Origin: an uncultured Actinomycetes bacterium
GTDB taxonomy: Bacteria > Actinomycetota > Acidimicrobiia > Acidimicrobiales > RAAP-2
NCBI GenBank assembly: GCA_903875425.1
Contig: CAIQWC010000037.1
Coordinates: 1 to 64,000 of the forward strand
Direction: 5' to 3'
DNA length: 64,000 nt
The translations under genes were made by a program, and so were the position numbers. The notes under the pieces are model-generated. The model was not told where the DNA came from. It did not search any database and saw only the letters and a list, made by a program, of their open reading frames with translations. Shown in pieces: positions 25,625 to 32,486 of this stretch; position 1 is the first letter of the stretch; every line of letters begins with the position of its first letter.

Positions 25625-26184
25625 TGGCTGTATCAACCAATGATCTGAAGAACGGTATGACCTTGGACATCGACAAGGTCCTATTTCAGGTAGTCGAGTT
25701 TCAACATGTCAAGCCTGGCAAGGGTGGTGCGTTCGTGCGCACCAAGCTGCGTAATGTTCGTAACGGTGCTGTGATCGAACGCACGTTCCGAGCAGACGAA
25801 AAACTCGATCAAGCCATTATCGATAAGCGCGATACACAGTTTTTGTTTCGCGATGGAGACGACTATGTCTTCATGGATCTCAGCACCTATGACCAAACGA
25901 CGGTTGCGCCCGTGACGCTGGGGGATGCAGCGAACTTCCTCAAAGTCGGCGGTACAGCAAACCTTCACTCCTACGGTGATGAGATCGTGGCCGTGGAGCT
26001 TCCCGCGTCGGTGGAGTTGATTGTTACTGAGACCGAACCTGGAGTTCAAGGTGACCGTGTCTCAGGTGCTCGCAAACCCGCAACCCTCGAGACTGGTTTC
26101 GTCGTTCAAGTCCCGCTGTTTGTCAACATCGAAGACGTCATCAAGGTTGATACTCGCTCCGGCGATTACATCACGCGCGCGTAA
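25624..26184 (+). CDS. efp: Translation elongation factor P
   Basis: EF-P helps the ribosome through proline runs. The 186-residue product has the KOW-like N domain with the loop HVKPGKGGAFVR; the lysine at position 33 is the tip residue that many bacteria modify. The C-terminal OB domain ends with the EF-P signature VPLFVNIEDVIKVDTRSGDYITRA. No EpmA or EarP gene is near, and the PGKGG-type loop is common in lineages that use unmodified lysine (knowledge of the family, not shown here). The start ATG overlaps the pepQ stop; an upstream extension to 25456 lies inside pepQ. Confidence 0.97.
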   Translation: MAVSTNDLKNGMTLDIDKVLFQVVEFQHVKPGKGGAFVRTKLRNVRNGAVIERTFRADEKLDQAIIDKRDTQFLFRDGDDYVFMDLSTYDQTTVAPVTLGDAANFLKVGGTANLHSYGDEIVAVELPASVELIVTETEPGVQGDRVSGARKPATLETGFVVQVPLFVNIEDVIKVDTRSGDYITRA

Positions 26185-26188
26185 TCGA

Positions 26189-26596
26189 GTGACGACGCCC
26201 ATTGGTGAAGTTCGACATGAAGCTCGGGAGCGAGCCCTTGCCATCCTCTACGAAGCATCCATGAAAGGTGTCTCCGCAGGTGACGTACTAGCGACGCTTG
26301 AAGTGAGCCCTGATCCCTATGCGCGCACCTTGGTGGAGAGCGCTTCTGTGAATCACGACCGGGCATTGACGTTGATTGATGAAGCGAGCGTCAACTGGGA
26401 TCTCGAGCGCATCTCACTTCTTGATCGTCTTGTGATGGAGTTGGCGATTGGTGAACTCTTGTTAGAAAACAAGCCCCCGAGGGCAGTCATTCTCGACGAA
26501 GCGGTCGAACTTGCCAAGGTCTATTCCACGGAAGGTTCAGGATCATTTGTCAACGGGATCCTGAGCGCTATTGCAACCAAGCTTTCGGTCGCCTAG
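26189..26596 (+). CDS. nusB: Transcription antitermination protein NusB
   Basis: NusB is the all-helical partner of NusE in the antitermination complex for ribosomal RNA transcription. The product is 135 residues with RHEARERALAILYEA at the N terminus, LDRLVMELAIGELL, and the conserved end VILDEAVELAKVYS with GSGSFVNGILSAI. The start GTG 26189 lies four bases after the efp stop; longer frames run into efp. It closes the aro-efp-nusB unit. In many actinobacteria the pyr operon follows soon after; here a respiratory block intervenes. Confidence 0.95.
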   Translation: MTTPIGEVRHEARERALAILYEASMKGVSAGDVLATLEVSPDPYARTLVESASVNHDRALTLIDEASVNWDLERISLLDRLVMELAIGELLLENKPPRAVILDEAVELAKVYSTEGSGSFVNGILSAIATKLSVA

Positions 26597-26656
26597 GCGA
26601 GCCCACCGCGCTGTGATCATGATTTAGGCTTAAGGCCTTCGGTTGGAGGTTGTTTC

Positions 26657-28414
26657 GTGACAGGAATGGGTGGCTCGCTCAGTAGCCAGAACACTGCGGT
26701 GACGCAGCACTTCGAACGACTCCTCCTTGAGGAGTTCATGATTGCGCTTATTTTGGTGGCCCTCGCCGGCGCGATCAGCGCACTGTGGTTTCAGCGAGCC
26801 GGTCGCGGCGCAATAGAGGAAGTAGCGGAACCAACGGCTCGGCGGATCCTGCGCATTGGTTTTGCGCTGACTTGGATTATCGACGGCCTACTGCAGCTCC
26901 AAGTGCAGATGCCCATTGGCATGCCCACACAAGTCGTTGCTCCCACCGCCGCGTCGGCTCCGGCGTGGCTTGCGTCACTGGTCAACAGCGGGGTCAATGC
27001 CTGGCTTCGTCATCCCGTGACTGCGGCGGCTGCCACAGTGTGGATCCAAGTCGGTCTTGGCTGCTGGCTCCTGGTGGCGCGCAGGGGTCGTTGGTCACAA
27101 GCTGCGGGCATCGCGAGCGCGGCGTGGGCTCTGGGTATTTGGATCTTTGGAAACAGTCTCGGAACACTATTCGTGTCACCAATCAGTTGGATGACCGGTG
27201 CACCGGGAGCAGTGGCCTTCTACGTGGTGGCCGGCGGCTTGATCGCTCTTCCTGATCGGCTCCTCCTCGACAAGCGAACCGCCTCGTGGGCATCTCGCGC
27301 CATGGGTGTGCTGTTGCTCTACTTTGCCGCGCTGCAAGCCTGGCCGGGTCGAGGGTTCTGGTCAGGAGGCAGGCCCTCGAGCCCGGGAGAAATTCCGGGT
27401 ATGGCTCAAGCCATGGCGTCGGTGTCGCAACCCGGTCCCACAGCCTCCCTTCAACACTGGTTCGCGAACTTCACCCTTAGCTACTCATGGCTCTACAACC
27501 TCGCCGTGGTGCTCGTGCTGCTCGGCGTCGGCGCGGCCCTGTTGTCGACGAAGCCCCGATTGGTGATGCCCGTGGCCTGGGTCTATCTCGGAGCATGCTT
27601 GGTGAACTGGGTACTGGTTCAAGATTTTGGCGTCTTTGGTGGTATGGGTACTGATCTCAACTCGATGGTGCCATGGGCGCTGTGCACGATGGGCATCGCA
27701 TATCTCGTGAAGGCTTCGGCCACGCAGGAGATCCCAGTCACCGTCACCCTCGAGCGATCGGCGTCCGAGCGCGCACGGCTGCGTCAGGTTGGCTCACTCT
27801 CGGCATTCTTGGTCTTTGCCTTTGGGGCTGTACCCATGCTGCTGCTTCCGATTCTGCCCGGAGCGAGTGCCGATGCGGCCGTAGCCTCAGGAGCCCAGGT
27901 GGCCCCTCTTCAAGCCATGGCGCCCAATTTCACCTTGGTCAATCAGAACAACCAGAGGGTCAGTCTCTCGTCGTTGCAAGGTCATCGCGTGGTGCTTGGT
28001 TTTCTTGACCCGGTGTGTACGAATGATTGCCCTGTGGAAGCCCACGAGTTCGAAGCTGCCGCTCAACGAGTAGCGCCCGATACGGTCTTCGTCGCGGTCA
28101 ATACCAATCCGCTCTACCTTGAACCAGCCTCCTTGAAGGCGTTTATCACTAACGAAGGCCTGAGCGGCTTTCGAAACTTTGAATTCCTCACCGGGACCAA
28201 GGCCCAACTCCATTCGGTGTGGCAGAACTACGGCGTGGACGTTCAGATTGGACCCAATGGTTCCATGATTATCCATAATGAACCCATCTACGTGATCGCG
28301 TCGAATGGCCAGATGACTGCAACCTGGGCGAGCCAAGCGGGCGCGTCGGCGTCGAATCCCATTGGCCAATCCAACACCGGCATCATCGTGACTAAGGTCA
28401 ACGCTGCGTCATGA
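26657..28414 (+). CDS. Multi-spanning membrane protein fused to an SCO1/SenC-like copper-chaperone domain
   Basis: The 585-residue product has about nine to ten hydrophobic segments (about residues 28-405) followed by a thioredoxin-fold domain (about 425-585). That domain carries FLDPVCTNDCPVEA, a CxxxC pair at Cys454 and Cys458, and a late His540 in IIHNEPIYV, the copper-ligand set of SCO proteins. SCO proteins deliver copper to the CuA site of cytochrome oxidase, which fits the coxBAC genes downstream. The membrane part is not recognised. The start is GTG with GGAGG seven bases upstream (26645-26649). The stop overlaps the lipoprotein start (ATGA). Confidence 0.8.
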   Translation: MTGMGGSLSSQNTAVTQHFERLLLEEFMIALILVALAGAISALWFQRAGRGAIEEVAEPTARRILRIGFALTWIIDGLLQLQVQMPIGMPTQVVAPTAASAPAWLASLVNSGVNAWLRHPVTAAAATVWIQVGLGCWLLVARRGRWSQAAGIASAAWALGIWIFGNSLGTLFVSPISWMTGAPGAVAFYVVAGGLIALPDRLLLDKRTASWASRAMGVLLLYFAALQAWPGRGFWSGGRPSSPGEIPGMAQAMASVSQPGPTASLQHWFANFTLSYSWLYNLAVVLVLLGVGAALLSTKPRLVMPVAWVYLGACLVNWVLVQDFGVFGGMGTDLNSMVPWALCTMGIAYLVKASATQEIPVTVTLERSASERARLRQVGSLSAFLVFAFGAVPMLLLPILPGASADAAVASGAQVAPLQAMAPNFTLVNQNNQRVSLSSLQGHRVVLGFLDPVCTNDCPVEAHEFEAAAQRVAPDTVFVAVNTNPLYLEPASLKAFITNEGLSGFRNFEFLTGTKAQLHSVWQNYGVDVQIGPNGSMIIHNEPIYVIASNGQMTATWASQAGASASNPIGQSNTGIIVTKVNAAS

Positions 28415-29559
28415 ACAAGGCCTTTGTTCTGAGCGCGATATCGCTCGCCGCGATGCTCGGGCTCTCAGCTTGTGCGCAGTCGAATTCCATGAACACCATG
28501 CCCTCGATGGATTTGAACCTCGGTCCTTCCCTTAATGCCGGTGTCGTAGACGGCGGCGTCTCCGAAGTAGTAGTTCCGATGGGTCACTTAAGCGATCCAC
28601 GGAATACCTTCTACCAAAGTTTTACGTCGCTCCATGGGGGAGCGTGGCGTTTGAGTACACCGCATGGCTCCGGCACGAACGGGGGCATTGTGGTGGCTTC
28701 ACCGTCCGATGGTGCCGTCGTGATTCGCCAGTTTGATCAGTCCCACGTCGCCGCCCTGAGCCCGCTGCTCCATGGCCAGCAAGTACCGCTTGGCGGCCGC
28801 ATCGTAGGGTCACTAGCTCAGTCTCCGAGTGCCGTGGCAATGCACGGCTCAACGGTGTACCTCGTCGACGTACAGGGCTCGCTCGAGAAACTCTCGATGA
28901 ACGCGCAAACGGCGACCGTCGTTACGACGCAGCGCCAGCTCGCCAGCTCGCCAGCAGGGAAGCGTTGCGGCGTAGCAGCGATCACCGCAGTGGCAGTAAA
29001 CCGCTCCGGCCAGATCGCTCTGGGGGCGCGTTGTGACAAGGGCGGAACGAACGCCGTGTTCGTAAAGAACCGGTCATCGTGGTGGCTCGGAGGCGCGCCG
29101 ACTACGACGGCTAACACCGTTATGCGCCTCGACGCCGCGGGAGATGGCTTCTCGGCACTGGTCCGCACGGCGGGTGCAGCGCCTTCGGTTCGCAGCATCG
29201 CGGTAAGCGGTTCCGGAGCTGAGGTGTCTGCGACGACGGTCTGGAGCCCACCAGTTGGTTTGATGTACAGCGTTGTTCGATCAAGTGTCCCCGATGGCCA
29301 TGGCGGCTATGACATACTGCTTGCAAACAGCACCGATGCCTCAGCAACTGATCTAGCGCCCGGTTCTTTGGCCGTGCCAATTGGCAAGCGTCTTCCCCTG
29401 AGTGCTCAGGGCATTGTCATCGCTACCGTGGGTGGATCTCAGGCGACAGAAGTGGTCGAAGTCATCGGTGGAACGGCATCATTTGTCGTGCCGGGTAGGC
29501 AGTCAATGTGGCGAGTGATTCAACGCGTCAAGGTGGCGATTCCTTACGGCGCTGCGTGA
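28411..29559 (+). CDS. Lipoprotein of unknown function in the oxidase block
   Basis: The 382-residue product begins with a signal peptide and lipobox GLSAC (Cys21), so it should be anchored on the outer face of the membrane. The mature part is rich in Gly, Ser, Val and short predicted strands with recurring patterns such as GSLAQSPSAVAMHGSTVYLVD and AVAVNRSGQIALGA, which suggest a beta-propeller, although no repeat is clear enough to count blades. The Met-rich start of the mature protein (SNSMNTMPSMD) might bind copper; this is inference. ATGA overlap with the SCO-fusion gene implies a joint role. Confidence 0.7.
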   Translation: MNKAFVLSAISLAAMLGLSACAQSNSMNTMPSMDLNLGPSLNAGVVDGGVSEVVVPMGHLSDPRNTFYQSFTSLHGGAWRLSTPHGSGTNGGIVVASPSDGAVVIRQFDQSHVAALSPLLHGQQVPLGGRIVGSLAQSPSAVAMHGSTVYLVDVQGSLEKLSMNAQTATVVTTQRQLASSPAGKRCGVAAITAVAVNRSGQIALGARCDKGGTNAVFVKNRSSWWLGGAPTTTANTVMRLDAAGDGFSALVRTAGAAPSVRSIAVSGSGAEVSATTVWSPPVGLMYSVVRSSVPDGHGGYDILLANSTDASATDLAPGSLAVPIGKRLPLSAQGIVIATVGGSQATEVVEVIGGTASFVVPGRQSMWRVIQRVKVAIPYGAA

Positions 29560-29601
29560 CGAGTTTGCCAAACGTGGGTAATTCGTGGTGAGGTGGGTGC
29601 C

Positions 29602-30471
29602 ATGGGGTGGATGAGCCAAACGTGGAGCCTTAGTCCACTATGGGTGCCAGTGCTGATCTTGATCGGCATTGAAGAGTTGGGTCTGTCGCGCCTACGCACG
29701 CGGATGAATCCTCAGCGCTTCCGGCGCTGGCGGATCAAGGGATATGTATACGCCTTGGCCCTGAGCATCGTCGCGTTCATTGATTCAAGCCCCGCCATGG
29801 GCTTCTCGATGGATCACCTCACTGCTCACATGATCATTCACATCGTGGAGATGTTTTACATACCCTGCGTACTCGTGGTGTGTGCTCCTGGGCTACCGGC
29901 ACTATTTGCGTTACCCCTCGGAGCGCGTCGAAGGTACCTCACGTGGTGGCATCGCGGCGGGGGACGATTCTTGAAGCGAAGCGTCGGGAGACTCATGGTC
30001 GCGCCACTCTTTGCGATCGCCGCTTTTAATGGCGCCATGGTGCTGTGGCACATCCCCCGGATATTCAATTTTGCGATGTGGCATCCCGCCATTCACACGT
30101 GGGTAATGACGCCCAGTTTTATCATCGCTGGGTATTTGTTCTGGAGAGTGATTTTGCGATCTGGACCATGGGCCCCTCGGGGATCAACGAGGGTGCAGCT
30201 GTTGGAGGTGGGTGTCACTGCTGCCGAAATGCTGGTGCTCGCTATGGCCATGTCGATCTTTAGCCACAGCGCTTGGTACTCCATGAACATCGCAATGATC
30301 GGCTCCAAGGCGGCGTGGCACGATCAACAGTTCGCCGCCGGCGTGCTGTGGATCTGCGGAGACCTATGGGTGATTCCGACGATTTACGTCATTCTTCGGC
30401 GGTTGATGGTCACGTCGGGAAGCGTTAGCGACGCTTTTGAGCGATTTTTGGGCCGAGAAGTCGACGCCTAA
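29602..30471 (+). CDS. ctaG: Cytochrome c oxidase assembly protein, CtaG (caa3-type) family
   Basis: This membrane protein has about seven transmembrane helices and the features of the caa3_CtaG family: MDHLTAHMIIHIVEMFYIP, FNGAMVLWHIPRIFNFAM and HDQQFAAGVLWICGDLW. The family is needed for correct assembly of copper-heme oxidases. The start ATG 29602 lies just after a GAGGTGGG ribosome binding site; GTG 29593 is in frame three codons upstream. It follows the lipoprotein gene by about 40 bases. Its stop overlaps that of the convergent small membrane protein by four bases. Confidence 0.88.
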   Translation: MGWMSQTWSLSPLWVPVLILIGIEELGLSRLRTRMNPQRFRRWRIKGYVYALALSIVAFIDSSPAMGFSMDHLTAHMIIHIVEMFYIPCVLVVCAPGLPALFALPLGARRRYLTWWHRGGGRFLKRSVGRLMVAPLFAIAAFNGAMVLWHIPRIFNFAMWHPAIHTWVMTPSFIIAGYLFWRVILRSGPWAPRGSTRVQLLEVGVTAAEMLVLAMAMSIFSHSAWYSMNIAMIGSKAAWHDQQFAAGVLWICGDLWVIPTIYVILRRLMVTSGSVSDAFERFLGREVDA

Positions 30472-30818
30472 TCTTCGGTATGGGCTTCGGCTTCTGCCAA
30501 CTCTTTGAGGTAAGCGTTCCAGGCGTCGAGTTTTACTTGGTCAGCTGCATTGGCCACGTCGGCGCGAGCCGTCACCTTCTTCGGCTTCGTCGCCACCTCG
30601 TCCTCATGGAGTAATTTCCACCACATATAGACGGCAAAGCCTTCAAAAATAGGCCATTCAAAGACATAGGCCCATGAAAGCGTGTTTCCTCCCAGGGCTC
30701 TGCTTAACTCGAATGCGAAGGCAGGAGCGCAAAGGATGGTTGCCAACGCCAGGCCAACATGGACCTTCCCCCTGCCACCACCTGCGTTCTTGGGAGGTGG
30801 GGCTGGCGTCATGGGCAA
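30468..30818 (-). CDS. Small membrane protein, 116 aa
   Basis: The product begins with a Pro/Gly-rich tail, then has two hydrophobic helices (about residues 19-38 and 46-66: GLALATILCAPAFAFEL and WAYVFEWPIFEGFAVYMWW) and a charged cytoplasmic C-terminal half rich in Lys, Glu and Ala. No family recognised. It is the only minus-strand gene in the oxidase block; its place suggests a link to the oxidase. Starts at GTG/ATG codons near 30818; ATG 30812 is an alternative. Confidence 0.65.
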   Translation of the reverse strand: MPMTPAPPPKNAGGGRGKVHVGLALATILCAPAFAFELSRALGGNTLSWAYVFEWPIFEGFAVYMWWKLLHEDEVATKPKKVTARADVANAADQVKLDAWNAYLKELAEAEAHTED

Positions 30819-30850
30819 TATGGTATCGGGAGCCGCCCGCCTTTGGATTC

Positions 30851-30897
30851 TTGACAGGGGGAACGCTTTAAGCCATGCTCAAGAGGGAGATAATTTT
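30851..30897 (+). promoter_or_regulatory. Possible promoter and AT-rich leader of the cupredoxin-coxBAC unit
   Basis: A perfect TTGACA lies at 30851-30856. At 17 bases spacing stands CATGCT (30874-30879), a weak -10. From 30890 to about 30925 the sequence becomes strikingly A/T-rich compared with the rest of the window. This is the only sizeable gap before the cupredoxin-coxB-coxA-coxC genes. Confidence 0.35.
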
Positions 30898-30939
30898 ATG
30901 ATAAAAATCAAATACTTTAAAAAGGGAGGGAACGGATGA
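30898..30939 (+). CDS. 13-codon leader ORF coupled to the cupredoxin gene
   Basis: An ATG at 30898 is preceded by GAGGGAG about eight bases upstream and encodes MIKIKYFKKGGNG. Its TGA overlaps the ATG of the cupredoxin gene (ATGA). The tiny product is very basic and encoded by AT-rich codons unlike the neighbours. The ribosome binding site and coupling suggest it may be translated to regulate or enhance translation of the next gene; it could also be chance. Confidence 0.35.
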   Translation: MIKIKYFKKGGNG

Positions 30940-31655
30940 AGCGACTTATCTGGGGAGTCATCTCCCTTGTCATCGCGGTAGTTGCCGTTGGCCTAGTGGT
31001 TTTTGGATTTTCCAAACAGCAGTATCACGCCCCCGATGGAACCGTGGCAGCAAAATCAGTTGGCATGATCCAATATCAGGGCAAGACTCGTGATCATGTA
31101 GTGCTGACCTTTGGTACGTATGCGAGTGCACAGGGCAAGTACGGAACCATGCTCTCGGTTGATGGAGCACCCAACGTTCCTAGTGGCGAGGTTCACCCAG
31201 GAGGTAATCCGCAGTGGCCTGCCTACTCGCCGAGTAACCAGTTCTCGGTGCCCGCCGGTGCCTATGTCACCGTGGTGTGGCATCAGTACGACTCTGGCGG
31301 TGCGGTCAACAATCCTTACTTCGCACGCGCGCACGGCACGGTCGGGGGAACCGAGACCGTCAATGGCAAGACGGTGACTGGTGTCGATGGCAACAACATG
31401 GCCCACACCTTCACCGTTCGTCCCGCGCCGGGAACCGCTTCTGGTTTCTTTCTGAGCGTCCCTTCTCCGGTGTCCAAGCTTGGCGATAATGCGACCAATA
31501 CTGCCGGAGGGCAGGTCGTCACCTTTAGTTTCATCGCTGGAGCCAAGGGTCTCTACGCGTGGAACTGTGAATTCCCCTGTGGTCTAGGAATTGGAGGGTT
31601 TGGAGCAGTGATGAGCAGCTACGGATACATGTCGGGGTACCTCCATGTCGTCTAA
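30936..31655 (+). CDS. Membrane-anchored cupredoxin-like protein with divergent CuA-type motif
   Basis: The 239-residue product has one N-terminal membrane helix (about residues 5-27) and an exported domain. Near the C terminus is AHTFTV (His157), then NCEFPCGLGIGGFGAVM with Cys211 and Cys215 spaced as in the CuA motif C-x3-C, and MSSYGYMSGYLHVV with Met226 and Met232. The second His of CuA (C-x3-C-x3-H) is Ile here, and a stretch is inserted before the Met. It may bind one copper and pass electrons to the oxidase, as sulfocyanin-like proteins do; this is inference. AGGGAGGG is its ribosome binding site. It overlaps coxB by 11 bases. Confidence 0.7.
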   Translation: MKRLIWGVISLVIAVVAVGLVVFGFSKQQYHAPDGTVAAKSVGMIQYQGKTRDHVVLTFGTYASAQGKYGTMLSVDGAPNVPSGEVHPGGNPQWPAYSPSNQFSVPAGAYVTVVWHQYDSGGAVNNPYFARAHGTVGGTETVNGKTVTGVDGNNMAHTFTVRPAPGTASGFFLSVPSPVSKLGDNATNTAGGQVVTFSFIAGAKGLYAWNCEFPCGLGIGGFGAVMSSYGYMSGYLHVV

Positions 31656-32475
31656 TCACGAAGATATCAAGCGCGAGCAGATTGCCGAGACCGTCGACGG
31701 TTGGACGCACAACGGACCGTTCCATCGCCGGCCAAGTTTCAGAATTTTGATTCTGGTCATTCTTTTTACGGCCTTCGGTGTTTGGGCTGCTGTGTTCTTC
31801 ACCGACAAGATCATGCCGTCGATCCTTTCGTCGCAGATGAAGTCGGTCCACGACACGATCATCTTCTTCACGATTCTGGCGGCGCCGGTCGCGGCTTTGG
31901 TCTACGCGATCGCCGCTTACAGCATTTATAAGTGGGGTCATGGCCATGGGGAGCAAGCTCCACCGGACGGTCCACCGATGCGTGAAAACAGCTTGACGAC
32001 CAGTATCTGGCTGGGAGCGTCGACGATTCTCGTGGTCGTAGTTCTCGTGTGGGGTATGACGGCGCTGAGCTCGGAGAACCAGGGTCAGTTGCGGCCGGTG
32101 ACGATTGATGTCTATGGCCAGCAGTGGTTGTGGACCTTTAAGTATCCAGGGACCGGCGTTGAGTCCAATCAGTTGGTAGTGCCCGTGGGTCGGCAAATTC
32201 GCTTTGTGGTCACGAGTTACGACGTCACGCATGGATTCTGGCCCAACTCGTTGGGCGTACAGATCGATGCCAACCCGGGGTTCAAGACCTACATTACTGC
32301 TGACCCCAACGCGACCGGTCAGTTCGCGGTTCGTTGTTCACAGTTGTGTGGTTTGTATCACGCCTACATGGATGCCAACGGCAAGGTAGTCACACCAACG
32401 CAATTCTCATCGTGGCTGGTTAGCCACGGTGCATCAACAACATCCGCCAACGCATACGCGTTGGGTGGAAAGTAA
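31645..32475 (+). CDS. coxB: Cytochrome c oxidase subunit II
   Basis: The product of 276 residues has two N-terminal membrane helices (about 33-55 and 75-95) and a C-terminal CuA domain. The CuA ligands are His196 (DVTHGF), then CSQLCGLYHAYM with Cys231, Cys235, His239 and Met242, all present. The conserved aromatic path is seen in YGQQWLWTFKYPG. There is no fused cytochrome c domain. It overlaps the cupredoxin gene by 11 bases and precedes coxA by 11 bases. Confidence 0.96.
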   Translation: MSSNHEDIKREQIAETVDGWTHNGPFHRRPSFRILILVILFTAFGVWAAVFFTDKIMPSILSSQMKSVHDTIIFFTILAAPVAALVYAIAAYSIYKWGHGHGEQAPPDGPPMRENSLTTSIWLGASTILVVVVLVWGMTALSSENQGQLRPVTIDVYGQQWLWTFKYPGTGVESNQLVVPVGRQIRFVVTSYDVTHGFWPNSLGVQIDANPGFKTYITADPNATGQFAVRCSQLCGLYHAYMDANGKVVTPTQFSSWLVSHGASTTSANAYALGGK

Positions 32476-32486
32476 AGGGGATCCGG

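Noticed and set aside
26597-26656. AAGGCCTT palindrome between nusB and the SCO-fusion gene as a terminator
   Set aside because: An 8-base palindrome without loop or T-run cannot form a useful hairpin; the gap probably holds only the promoter and GGAGG site of the next gene.
31531-32232. Long open frame of 233 codons on the minus strand opposite coxB
   Set aside because: The plus-strand gene has full CuA motifs and good coupling; the minus frame is rich in His, Arg and Gln and matches no family, typical of antisense shadow.
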